Below are positions 26,544 to 35,278 of a DNA stretch of 64,000 nt, in pieces; position 1 is the first letter of the stretch; the number at the start of each line of letters is the position of its first letter. A model generated the notes under the pieces. It made no database searches. It saw only the letters and a list, made by a program, of their open reading frames with translations, and was not told the DNA's origin. A program made the translations under genes and the position numbers. Origin of the DNA: Glycomyces algeriensis (GTDB lineage: Bacteria; Actinomycetota; Actinomycetes; Mycobacteriales; Micromonosporaceae); the NCBI RefSeq assembly GCF_027622855.1, contig NZ_JAPZVR010000004.1, positions 252,021 to 316,020 on the forward strand. The letters are read 5' to 3'.

Positions 26544-27692
26544 GTGCAGGGGCTCTACGGTGTCATCCGCAACTACGCGTGGGGATCGCAAGTCGACATC
26601 GCCCAGCTGCAAGGCCGGGAGGTGCCCGCCGACCTCCCCGAAGCCGAGGAATGGCTCGGCGCCCACCACAGCGCCCCCTCGACCCTCCACGACGGCCGCC
26701 CGCTGGACGACGCCATCGCGTCCGCGCCCGCCGAGATGCTCGGCCGGCGCGCGCTCGACCGCTTCGGCCCCAAGCTGCCGTTCCTGCTGAAGCTGCTCGC
26801 GGCCGGCAAGCCCCTGTCGCTCCAGGCGCACCCGAACCTCCGCCAGGCCAACTCGGGCCACCAGCGCGAGATGCGCATCGGCATCGACGCGGCCTACCGC
26901 AACTACGTGGACGACAACCACAAGCCCGAACTCCTGGTGGCGCTCACCGAGTTCCGCGCGATGTGCGGCTTCCGCGACCCGCTCGCGGCCGCCGCCGACA
27001 TCGAGGCGCTCGGCGTCCCCGAGCTCGCGGCGCTGTGCGCGACCCTGCGCGACCCGAAGGCCGGCCTGCGCCGCGCCGTCCCGGACCTGCTCGGGCTCGG
27101 CCGCGAGGAGTGCCGGGGCATCATCGACGCCGCCGCGAAGGCCGCCGCCGAGCTGGAGACCGCCGACGCGGCGGACCTGGTGAACCTGGCCCGCTCCTAC
27201 CCCGACGACCCGGGCGTCCTGGTGAGCCTCCTGCTCAACCACATCACGCTCCAGCCCGGCGAGGGCGTGTACATGCCCGCGGGGAACCTGCACGCGTACC
27301 TCAAGGGGTTCGGCGTGGAGATCATGGCCGCGAGCGACAACGTGCTGCGCGGCGGCCTCACGAACAAGCGCGTGGACGTGCCGGAGCTGCTGCGGGTCCT
27401 CGACTTCAACGCGATCGACGAACCGCGCGCGCTCGTCGAGGACGCCGGGCCGGTGCGCTCGTGGCCGGTCCCGATCGCGGACTTCGCGCTGCGGCGCGTC
27501 GAGCTCACGGGCGAGCCGGTCCGCATCGACGTCGACGGCCCCCGGATCTGCCTGAGCACGGGCGGGAGCGTCACCGTCGCGGACGACCAGGGCGAGGTCG
27601 CCCTCTCCCCCGGCCGCGCGGCCTTCTCGCCGGGCACGGCCGGTCCGGTCGTGGCCAGCGGCGAAGGCGAGCTGTTCATCGCGAGCGCCTAG
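26544..27692 (+). CDS. manA: Mannose-6-phosphate isomerase, class I
   Basis: A 382-residue type I phosphomannose isomerase linking fructose-6-phosphate and mannose-6-phosphate. Signatures: 'YAWGSQVDIAQL' and 'PEAEEWLGAHHSAPS' at the N-terminus; metal/active-site 'LSLQAHPN' (about residues 93-100); 'DDNHKPELLVAL' (Glu ligand); and 'GVYMPAGNLHAYLKGFGVEI' (His ligand) around residue 246. The C-terminus forms the usual cupin end. GTG 26544 is preceded by GAGGAG. Together with manB and manC it completes GDP-mannose synthesis. Confidence 0.96.
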   Translation: MQGLYGVIRNYAWGSQVDIAQLQGREVPADLPEAEEWLGAHHSAPSTLHDGRPLDDAIASAPAEMLGRRALDRFGPKLPFLLKLLAAGKPLSLQAHPNLRQANSGHQREMRIGIDAAYRNYVDDNHKPELLVALTEFRAMCGFRDPLAAAADIEALGVPELAALCATLRDPKAGLRRAVPDLLGLGREECRGIIDAAAKAAAELETADAADLVNLARSYPDDPGVLVSLLLNHITLQPGEGVYMPAGNLHAYLKGFGVEIMAASDNVLRGGLTNKRVDVPELLRVLDFNAIDEPRALVEDAGPVRSWPVPIADFALRRVELTGEPVRIDVDGPRICLSTGGSVTVADDQGEVALSPGRAAFSPGTAGPVVASGEGELFIASA

Positions 27693-27710
27693 GCGCCCAA
27701 GACGAAAGAT

Positions 27711-27836
27711 CGGCCCCGGCACTCTTGGCGTAGCTTGCGAGCCATAAATGAGCACTCTTGGCGAAGCTTGCGAGCCATAAATGAGCACTCTTGGCGAAGC
27801 TTGCGAGCCATGAATGAGCAGAGAGTGCCGGGGCCG
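27711..27836. terminator. Convergent terminator whose loop carries a repeat array
   Basis: A perfect 15-bp inverted repeat, CGGCCCCGGCACTCT (27711-27725) and AGAGTGCCGGGGCCG (27822-27836), brackets about 96 bp of 33-bp tandem repeats. It lies between the convergent manA and GNAT genes. The most economical reading is a normal terminator stem with repeat units inserted or expanded in its loop. Confidence 0.7.
27721..27822. repeat. 33-bp repeat family, locus B (three copies)
   Basis: Three nearly identical 33-bp units (ACTCTTGGCGAAGCTTGCG followed by AGCCATAAATGAGC), differing at one or two bases. On the minus strand each unit reads MARKLRQECSF. This 11-codon period is shared with loci A and C, but no start signal or codon bias supports translation. 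Clean tandem copies suggest recent expansion compared with the other two loci. Confidence 0.92.
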
Positions 27837-27867
27837 TTTCCCTTGTGCAACGCGGGAATCTCGCGTA

Positions 27868-28899
27868 CTAGAGCTTCTTCTGGACGTCCAGGTCGCGGCA
27901 CAGGGCCCGGTAGCCCATGGCCTCGTTGATCGCGATCATGTGGTCGTTGACCTCGGCGTTCCACGTGTGGATGTAGCGGATCTGCGGGCGGTACCTGCGC
28001 AGCAGGCGCTGGTTGGCGATCTTGAGGATCACGCCGAGGCGGTGGCCGCGGTGCTTCTCCTCGACGATCGTGTCCTCCTGCCAGGCGTGCAGCTCCTCGC
28101 CGGGGACGGTGCCGAGGCCTGACATGCCGGCGACCTCGCCGGACTCGACGTGGACCACCGCGGTGATGAACCGGGCCTGGCCGCGCTCGGCGGTCGTCCA
28201 CTCGAGGTTGCGGATGCGCGCGGCGTCGTACACCGCGGGCCGGATGTCGAGCTCTTCGCCCATGGGCGGGTCGGTGTACATGCGCTCATTGAGCGCGGCG
28301 TAGCCGTCGATGACCTCGTCGGGGCAGCGGTCGGTCCACTGCACCAGCTCGTATCCGGCGGCCTTCCGCCACGCGTCGGCGTAGAGCTTCCCGAGTTCGT
28401 CGTCGCCGACGACGGTGAGGTCGTTGCGGCGGTGGATCTCCTGGTCGACGGTCTTGTAGCCGCGGGCCTTCGCGAAATGCTGGCCGGCATGGTCGAACTG
28501 CGGCCCGCCGTCGAGGGAGTCGACGGCGAAGGCGAGGATCGTGTCACGGCCGAGTTCGGCGGCCCGCTGCTCGGTGAACTCGATGAGGGCGGTGCCGATG
28601 CCCTCGCGGCGGCGGTCAGGCCGGACGTCGAGCTCCAGCTCCAGGAGGTGCTGGTTGTCCTGGTTCGGCATCGAGTACTGGATCGAGCCGAGGACTTCGC
28701 CGTCCTGGACGGCTACATAGCGCTCGACGTCGAGCGAGTCGGGCCACAGCAGGAGCCGCAGGCGCTGGAAGGCGGGGCTCGGCAGGGGCTCGCCGGGCTG
28801 GTCGTGCTCGACGGCGGCGCGCTGGGCGCGGATCCAGCCGTTGACCAGGTCGCGGTTCAACGGGTCGATCGGGACGATGCGAAGGTCAGGGTTGCTCAC
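27868..28899 (-). CDS. GNAT family N-acetyltransferase with two GNAT domains
   Basis: A 343-residue protein with tandem acetyltransferase folds. Domain 1 (about residues 5-155) has 'LELELDVRPDRRREGIGTAL' with the acetyl-CoA loop RRREGIG; domain 2 (about 165-343) has 'DTIVEEKHRGHRLGVILKIA' with a similar RGHRLG loop and 'NEAMGYRALCRDL', the usual GNAT C-terminal strand. This layout resembles mycothiol synthase-like and other actinobacterial double GNATs; the substrate is unknown. ATG 28899 is used. A hairpin with a U-tract lies 67 bp upstream on the same strand (28968-29005), so the gene may be controlled by premature termination. Confidence 0.85.
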   Translation of the reverse strand: MSNPDLRIVPIDPLNRDLVNGWIRAQRAAVEHDQPGEPLPSPAFQRLRLLLWPDSLDVERYVAVQDGEVLGSIQYSMPNQDNQHLLELELDVRPDRRREGIGTALIEFTEQRAAELGRDTILAFAVDSLDGGPQFDHAGQHFAKARGYKTVDQEIHRRNDLTVVGDDELGKLYADAWRKAAGYELVQWTDRCPDEVIDGYAALNERMYTDPPMGEELDIRPAVYDAARIRNLEWTTAERGQARFITAVVHVESGEVAGMSGLGTVPGEELHAWQEDTIVEEKHRGHRLGVILKIANQRLLRRYRPQIRYIHTWNAEVNDHMIAINEAMGYRALCRDLDVQKKL

Positions 28900-28965
28900 G
28901 CACTGACTTTCCCGCAGATCGGGAAGGCTCGCAATCGAATTTCATGACACCGCTTGCCATTCGAG

Positions 28966-29087
28966 ACAAAAATGTGCCGGGCGGCCACCCCAGACCGCCC
29001 GGCACTCCCCCCGGTTTGGTATTCCCCGGCGCCTCGGTGAAGGTTCTGGACCCTGTGGGCCCTCCCGCATCTCCGTGACGCTGTGTA
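28966..29087 (-). ncRNA. Candidate small RNA or attenuator leader
   Basis: On the minus strand a near-consensus promoter (29094-29121) is followed about 80 bases later by an intrinsic terminator: GTGCCGGGCGG, ten-base loop, CCGCCCGGCAC (positions 29005-28974) and then ATTTTTGT. The transcript would be about 120 nt, G-rich, with a further small hairpin (GGCCC-ACA-GGGTC). It could be a stand-alone RNA or the leader of the GNAT gene. It matches no riboswitch or 6C-type RNA that I can recognise. Confidence 0.5.
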
Positions 29088-29093
29088 TCTGCA

Positions 29094-29121
29094 ATATTAC
29101 CCACAGCCTCGGCAGTGTCAA
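29094..29121 (-). promoter_or_regulatory. Near-consensus sigma-70-type promoter
   Basis: On the minus strand: -35 TTGACA (29121-29116), 16-bp spacer, -10 TAATAT (29099-29094). An A/T block GGAAAATTTTTTTCC (29140-29154) lies further upstream where an UP element would be. Such elements are conspicuous in this GC-rich sequence. Confidence 0.65.
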
Positions 29122-29282
29122 GCAGAAACACGCGTTGCTGGAAAATTTTTTTCCGCGGCGCCTGACGCAGTGCTCCAGACGACAGCTCCTTCGGCCGGTG
29201 AGCCCGCGAACTGCAGTGCTCCACGCAGCCCCTGCAGTGGCGTTCTTCAGGTCTTCCGGGCGCGGCGCGTAGCATTTCTGCC

Positions 29283-30731
<1,449 letters not shown>

Positions 30732-30739
30732 CAAAACCC

Positions 30740-30757
30740 TATAGGATATATCCTATA
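30740..30757. terminator. A/T-rich palindrome between convergent genes
   Basis: TATAGGATATATCCTATA is a perfect 18-bp palindrome 9 bp after the sahH stop, flanked by AAAACC and CGATTTT, which extend it imperfectly. It shares the CTATAGGATATAT core with the hairpin at 7641-7680, which also separates convergent genes. Probable bidirectional terminator. Confidence 0.6.
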
Positions 30758-30807
30758 CGATTTTAGGTGAGCGGCCCGGGCTGAGTGCGCGGGCCGCTTC
30801 GCTCTGC

Positions 30808-31680
30808 CTAGAGCACGGCCTTGTTGATGACCGTGCGGGTGATCTTGGCGATCTCCTTGACGATGGCGACGCCCTTGGTGTGGTCGGGGGCCTTGCTGGT
30901 CAGGATCGCCATGCGAATCGCGGTCTGGTTCGGCACGTTGATGACCCCGCAGGAGTTCACGACCCACAGGCCGCCCAGCGAGGAGCGCGAGTCCCAGCCG
31001 TTCTTGATCCAGACCTTCTCACCCGTCTTCGCCGCGGCGCTGATGCCCCACGCCTGCGAGGAGGCGACGCCGCCCATGAGCCAGCGCGCGTGGTCGACCT
31101 CGGCCTGCGTCAACCGTCCCTTGTAGAGCAGGTGGTTGATGATCTTCAGCTGGTCGGTGGCGTTGGTCGTGGTCAGTCCCCAGCGGCAGTCCGAGGCGGA
31201 CTTCGTGTACTGCAGGCCGTAGCGGGTGTGGGCCGCGGAGAGGGCGCTGCAGCCGCCGAGGTGGTTGTACACCTTGGTGGTCGAGTCGTTGTTGGACCAG
31301 ATGATCATCTGCCGCGCGTGCTCCTTGATGGAGGTGGGGATCGCGGCGATGCCGTTGTACTTCTCCAAGAGCATCAGGAGGATCTCCATCTTCACGATGG
31401 AGGCGGTGTCGTGGATCTTGGCCTTGTTGGCGGTCACGAGCCGGGAGCCGCGCGAGACCGCCACGGAGGCTTCGGTTTTGGTGCCGGTGGTGGCCAGGTA
31501 CGTCTTGATGCGGGTGGCGAGTTCGGCCGAGAGCTCGGTGTCGGTGGGTCCGGCGGCGGAGGCGGTGGCCGCGCCGAAGAGGGCGGACCCGCCGGCGATG
31601 GCGACGGCGGCGGGGATGCCGGCGCGGAGGAACGTGCGCCGGGAGGGGATGAAGGGGTGTCGTTCGGGGGCTCGCGTCAT
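30808..31680 (-). CDS. Tat-exported serine hydrolase, class A beta-lactamase fold (paralogue 1)
   Basis: A 290-residue secreted protein. A twin-arginine signal 'SRRTFLRAGIPAAVAIAGG' ends near an Ala-Ser-Ala cleavage site (about residue 42). The beta-lactamase/PBP-like motifs are Ser94-x-x-Lys97 ('TASIVKME'), Ser129-Asn-Asn131 and Lys226-Asn-Gly228 ('WIKNGWD'), the last replacing the usual Lys-Thr-Gly. No Glu166-type omega loop is obvious, so it may not hydrolyse beta-lactams; a peptidoglycan-related or regulatory role is equally possible. It is paralogous to the next gene. A TAATCT element lies 6 bases before the ATG, consistent with leaderless transcription. Confidence 0.85.
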   Translation of the reverse strand: MTRAPERHPFIPSRRTFLRAGIPAAVAIAGGSALFGAATASAAGPTDTELSAELATRIKTYLATTGTKTEASVAVSRGSRLVTANKAKIHDTASIVKMEILLMLLEKYNGIAAIPTSIKEHARQMIIWSNNDSTTKVYNHLGGCSALSAAHTRYGLQYTKSASDCRWGLTTTNATDQLKIINHLLYKGRLTQAEVDHARWLMGGVASSQAWGISAAAKTGEKVWIKNGWDSRSSLGGLWVVNSCGVINVPNQTAIRMAILTSKAPDHTKGVAIVKEIAKITRTVINKAVL

Positions 31681-31711
31681 TGCGCAAGATTACGAAACGG
31701 TCTCGCGACCA

Positions 31712-31879
31712 GTGTCGGCCGGTGCCACTTTTTCGTGTCTGGGGCGGGGAGCCGGCCGGAATCGGCCGGTTCTTTTCGTGTCCGGCGCGAGGAGCCGGCC
31801 GGTGTCGGCCGGTGCCGCCTTTCCGAACGTACGGTGGCGAGCCGACCGGAGTCAGTCGGCCACCGCCCTCTGCTGCTTC
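31712..31879. repeat. Degenerate 45-50-bp tandem repeat
   Basis: Three or more diverged units built on GTCGGCCGGTGCC..TTTTCGTGTC..GGCGAGGAGCCGGCCGGA, in the 288 bp between the two paralogous serine hydrolase genes. No coding potential is seen. Confidence 0.75.
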
Positions 31880-31899
31880 TGGGGAATCAGGAACGCACC

Positions 31900-31929
31900 A
31901 CGGGCGCCCGGCCTCGGCCGGGCGCCCGT
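31900..31929. terminator. Terminator of paralogue 2
   Basis: ACGGGCGCCCGGCC (31900-31913), two bases, GGCCGGGCGCCCGT (31916-31929): perfect 14-bp stem about 40 bp behind the stop of the minus-strand hydrolase gene. Confidence 0.85.
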
Positions 31930-31968
31930 TGGTTCCGCTTGGGCGGCAGTGCTTCCGATGGTGCCGGG

Positions 31969-32865
31969 TCAGACGCTCTCAATGACGTCGCGGGCGATCT
32001 TGGCGATCTCCTCGACGACCGGGATGCCTTCGACGTCGTCGACGGCGCCACTGGTGAGGACTGCGATCTTCACTGGTTCGTCGCCGTCGCCACCGAGGAC
32101 GCCGATGGAGTTGACGACCCAGAGGCCGTCGAGCTGCGATTCGACGTCCCAGCCGTTCTTGAGCCAGACGGTCTCGCCTTCCTTGGCGGCGGCCGAGATC
32201 CCCCAGGCCTGCTCCTCGATCACGGCGCCCATGAGTTCGCGGCCGAGGTCGACCTGCTCCTCGTTGAGGACGCCGGAGTCGGCGAAGAGGTTGAGGTCGG
32301 TGATCCTGAGCTGGTCGGGGGCGCTGGACCAGCCGACGCCCCAGCGGCCCTGAGAGTCCACAGTGGTGTCCTGGAGGCCGTAGCGCTCGTGCGCGGCCTC
32401 GAGGGCCGCGGCGCCGCCGAGGTAGTTGTAGAGGGTGGTCGCCGAGTCGTTGTCGGACTCGGTGATCATGAGCTGCAGCGCTTCGCGCTGGTCGGCGGGG
32501 ATGGCGTCGACCGAGCCCCAGTACTGCTGGACCATCGCGAGGATCTCGACCTTGACGATGGAGGCGGTGATGTGGGTCTGCTCGGCGTTGTAGTCGAGGC
32601 GCAGCTCGCCGCGTTCGACGGCGACGGAGGCCTCGACGGCGGTGCCGGTGCCCGCCAGGTATTCGTCGATCCGGGTCGTGAGGTCGGCTTCGAGGTCCTC
32701 GCGGGACGGGCCGAAGATGCCGGTCCCGTCCTCCGTTGCGTTCGCGGCGGCCGTGGCGACGGCGCCGCCGCCCACCAGGACGGCCGCGGCGGGCACCCCG
32801 ATCCGCAGCAGGTTGCGGCGGGTGGGGGTGAGGCGACGGGAGAATGGTTCGCTTTGGCGGATCAT
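31969..32865 (-). CDS. Tat-exported serine hydrolase, class A beta-lactamase fold (paralogue 2)
   Basis: A 298-residue paralogue of the gene at 30808. The signal has 'TPTRRNLLRIGVPAAAVLVG'. Active-site motifs are Ser102-x-x-Lys105 ('TASIVKVE'), Ser137-Asp-Asn139 ('SDNDS', the canonical class A form) and Lys236-Asn-Gly238. The tail 'IAKIARDVIESV' aligns with the first protein, so the two arose by duplication. The pair is separated by a terminator and repeats and has separate promoters, so they are not a simple operon. Possible roles: beta-lactamase, or extracytoplasmic peptidase-like hydrolase. Confidence 0.86.
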   Translation of the reverse strand: MIRQSEPFSRRLTPTRRNLLRIGVPAAAVLVGGGAVATAAANATEDGTGIFGPSREDLEADLTTRIDEYLAGTGTAVEASVAVERGELRLDYNAEQTHITASIVKVEILAMVQQYWGSVDAIPADQREALQLMITESDNDSATTLYNYLGGAAALEAAHERYGLQDTTVDSQGRWGVGWSSAPDQLRITDLNLFADSGVLNEEQVDLGRELMGAVIEEQAWGISAAAKEGETVWLKNGWDVESQLDGLWVVNSIGVLGGDGDEPVKIAVLTSGAVDDVEGIPVVEEIAKIARDVIESV

Positions 32866-32872
32866 CCTTGCG

Positions 32873-32902
32873 AGGGTACGGAACCGGTCAAGCGAGAGTC
32901 AA
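32873..32902 (-). promoter_or_regulatory. Probable leaderless promoter of paralogue 2
   Basis: Minus strand: TTGACT (32902-32897), 18-bp spacer, TACCCT (32878-32873), with the ATG only 7 bases beyond the -10, so the transcript would begin at or next to the start codon. Confidence 0.55.
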
Positions 32903-32990
32903 TGCCCTACATCGGAATTCGCTGAGCGGCAGGGGTTCGATATCTCATACCAGGCCGAGGCAACCAAACGGCGCGGTGGCGGGCACGGGA

Positions 32991-33021
32991 AAGGGCGTGC
33001 GGCCAGTGGCCGCACGCCCTT
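32991..33021. terminator. Terminator after moeZ
   Basis: AAGGGCGTGCGGCC (32991-33004), three bases, GGCCGCACGCCCTT (33008-33021): perfect 14-bp stem 26 bp behind the moeZ stop. Confidence 0.85.
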
Positions 33022-33047
33022 CGATCCTGTCGCTTCGCCTGCGTCCC

Positions 33048-34226
33048 TTAGTAGGTGGGCAGGCTCGGGTCGACCTGGTTGATCCAGCTGAGCACGCCGC
33101 CCTGGACGTGGACGGCGTTCTTCAGGCCGGCGGCCTTGGCCGCGGCCAGCGCCTCAGCGGAGCGGACGCCCGCCTTGCAGTAGAACACCGCCTGGCGCTC
33201 GGTCGGCAGATCGGCGAGCGCGGCACCGGAGATGATGTCGCCCTTGGGGATCAGCCGGGAGCCGGGGATGCGCACGATCTCGTACTCGGCGGGCTCGCGG
33301 ACGTCGATGAGGTCGATGTCGCGGCCTTCCTTGATCCAGGTCTCGAGCTCGCGCGCGGTGATGGTGGAACCGATGACTGCCTCCGCTGCTTCGTCGGTCA
33401 CGGAACCGCAGAAGTCTTCGTAGTCGATGAGCTCGGTGACCGTGGCGTTCGGGCCGCAGACCGCGCAGTTCGGGTCCTTGCGGACCTTGATCTTGCGGTA
33501 GGTCATCTCGAGCGCGTCGTAGACCATGAGCGAGCCGACGAGCGGGTCGCCGATGCCGGTGAGGAGCTTGATGGCCTCGGTGACCTGGATCGAGCCGATC
33601 GAGGCGCAGAGGACGCCGAGCACGCCGCCCTCGGCGCAGCTCGGGACCATGCCGGGCGGCGGGGGCTCGGGGTAGAGGCAGCGGTAGCACGGGCCCTGGT
33701 CGGCCCAGAAGACCGACGCCTGGCCGTCGAAGCGGTAGATCGAGCCCCACACGTAGGGCTTGCCGAGCAGCACGGCCGCGTCGTTCACCATGTAGCGGGT
33801 GGCGAAGTTGTCCGTGCCGTCGATGATGAGGTCGTACTGCCCGAAGATCTCGAACACGTTGTCGTTGTCGAGCACCGTGTTGTGGATGACGACGTTGACG
33901 TACGGGTTGATCTCGCGGATCGAGGCGGCGGCCGACTCGGACTTGGGGCGGCCGATGTCGGACTGGCCGTGGATGATCTGGCGCTGCAGGTTCGACTCGT
34001 CGACGGTGTCGAACTCGGCGATGCCGATCGTGCCGACTCCGGCCGCGGCCAGGTACATCAGGGCGGGGGACCCGAGGCCGCCCGCGCCCACACAGAGCAC
34101 CTTGGCGTTCTTGAGTCGTTTCTGACCGTCCATGGCGACGTCGGGGATGATGAGGTGGCGCGAATAGCGGCGCACCTCGTCGACCGACAGCTCTGAGGCT
34201 GGTTCGACCAGCGGCGGCAAACTCAT
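33048..34226 (-). CDS. moeZ: Adenylyltransferase/sulfurtransferase MoeZ
   Basis: A 392-residue fusion of a ThiF/MoeB E1-like domain and a rhodanese domain. ATP-binding 'KVLCVGAGGLGSPALMYLAA' is near residue 43; 'RYMVNDAAVLLGKPYVWGSI' and zinc-ligand Cys pairs ('CYRCLYP' and 'CAVCG') follow. The rhodanese half ends with the active-site loop 'VFYCKAGVRSAEAL' containing the persulfide Cys. In actinobacteria MoeZ adenylates and thiocarboxylates small sulfur carriers (MoaD, ThiS, CysO). ATG 34226 is used; an upstream in-frame start at 34316 adds 30 non-conserved residues. The adjacent DUF3152 gene repeats the M. tuberculosis Rv3206c-Rv3207c order. Confidence 0.94.
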   Translation of the reverse strand: MSLPPLVEPASELSVDEVRRYSRHLIIPDVAMDGQKRLKNAKVLCVGAGGLGSPALMYLAAAGVGTIGIAEFDTVDESNLQRQIIHGQSDIGRPKSESAAASIREINPYVNVVIHNTVLDNDNVFEIFGQYDLIIDGTDNFATRYMVNDAAVLLGKPYVWGSIYRFDGQASVFWADQGPCYRCLYPEPPPPGMVPSCAEGGVLGVLCASIGSIQVTEAIKLLTGIGDPLVGSLMVYDALEMTYRKIKVRKDPNCAVCGPNATVTELIDYEDFCGSVTDEAAEAVIGSTITARELETWIKEGRDIDLIDVREPAEYEIVRIPGSRLIPKGDIISGAALADLPTERQAVFYCKAGVRSAEALAAAKAAGLKNAVHVQGGVLSWINQVDPSLPTY

Positions 34227-34349
34227 ATGGTCAATAATGCATGTCCACGGGCTGGATATTCCACTGGGAAGCCCGGTGTGCGGTTCTTCACGCGCGTGGG
34301 ACGCATGGTCCCGCATGTTGGAACGCGATCGCGCCAGGGGTCGACGGTC

Positions 34350-35210
34350 CTACTGGTCGACGAAGTCGTCCGGCGGGAGGTCGGGGCCGTTGTAGTCGCC
34401 CACGGGCCCGGAGACGTAGGTCGTGCCGTCGGGGAAGGGCCAGGCGTTGCCGACGCAGCCCGCGAGCTGGTAGGTCTGCTGGGCCATCACCGGTGAGGTC
34501 TCGCCGTCGGCGGGGCAGACCTCGTGGCCGTGGCCGAGCCGGTGTCCCACTTCGTGGTTCACGGCGTACTGGCGGTAGGTGTCGAGGGTGCCGTCCCAGT
34601 GGTCGACGCCGGTGATCCAGCGGGCCGAGTTGATGACGACGTTGTCGCCGTTGCGGCAGGAGACCGTCGTGTTCTGGGAGCCGCACAGGTACGCGCGCTG
34701 CTCGGGGCTGGCGAGGTAGACCGTGAAGTCGGCGCCCGCGCCCTCGGCGACCTGCTGGAAGCGCCAGGCGCCGCCGGCGGTCCAGGAGCGGTCGTCGGCG
34801 AGGGTCGCGTTGACGAACGCGCCGAACTCGGCCGCGTCGAGCTCCAGGCCGTTCTCGACGGCCACGTCGTACTGAAGGAGGGTCCCGGCGTCGCCGACCA
34901 CCGCGTCGTTCACGGGCTCGGCGTAGCTCCAGGTGCCGGTGCCGGAGAAGTACAGCGGCGGCGTGACCGCGACTTCCGTTTCAGGCGAAGGCGAAGCGGC
35001 TCCGGGCGAGGGCGAGGCGGGGTCGGCGACCGTGGTCGGCGCGATCCGCTCCTCCTCGTCGAGGGCCTGCGGCTTCTCGGAGTCGGTGGCGCCGAGGGCG
35101 AAGTACAGCCCCGCGCCCGCCGTGAGGACGAGGATGGCGAGGAAGACGAAACGTCGCCGCCTGCGGAGCCTGCGGATGCGTTTGAGCCGTGCCAGCCGTC
35201 CCTCAGTCAC
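34350..35210 (-). CDS. DUF3152 protein with metzincin-type zinc motif
   Basis: A 286-residue membrane-anchored protein: a very basic cytoplasmic N-terminus, one membrane helix ('FVFLAILVLTAGAGLYFALG', residues 21-40), a Pro/Ser linker, then the DUF3152 domain. It contains HEVGHRLGHGH with His219, Glu220, His223 and His229 and a following Met242 ('SPVMAQQ'), which is the HExxHxxGxxH plus Met-turn arrangement of metzincin proteases. Two Cys pairs probably form disulfides outside the cell. Protease activity for DUF3152 is not established as far as I know, but the ligands are all present. GTG 35210 is used. Confidence 0.9.
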   Translation of the reverse strand: MTEGRLARLKRIRRLRRRRRFVFLAILVLTAGAGLYFALGATDSEKPQALDEEERIAPTTVADPASPSPGAASPSPETEVAVTPPLYFSGTGTWSYAEPVNDAVVGDAGTLLQYDVAVENGLELDAAEFGAFVNATLADDRSWTAGGAWRFQQVAEGAGADFTVYLASPEQRAYLCGSQNTTVSCRNGDNVVINSARWITGVDHWDGTLDTYRQYAVNHEVGHRLGHGHEVCPADGETSPVMAQQTYQLAGCVGNAWPFPDGTTYVSGPVGDYNGPDLPPDDFVDQ

Positions 35211-35278
35211 CCGCCGAGTCTAAGGCAGACGGAGCCGCGCGGGGCCGACACCTGAGGTTCCTGTGGCCCGGTTCCTGT

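Noticed and set aside
27721-27822. CRISPR array
   Set aside because: Units are tandem with no unique spacers, and no cas genes are present in the window; the same applies to the 17-, 40- and 43-bp arrays.
27689-28201. Repeat peptide MARKLRQECSF as part of a protein gene
   Set aside because: The frame is a shadow of the GNAT gene, and the repeats lie beyond its stop inside a terminator loop.
28966-29282. SAH, SAM-IV, cobalamin, 6C or c-di-AMP riboswitch/RNA upstream of sahH
   Set aside because: I looked for the conserved boxes of these classes on both strands and found none; only promoter and terminator are supported.
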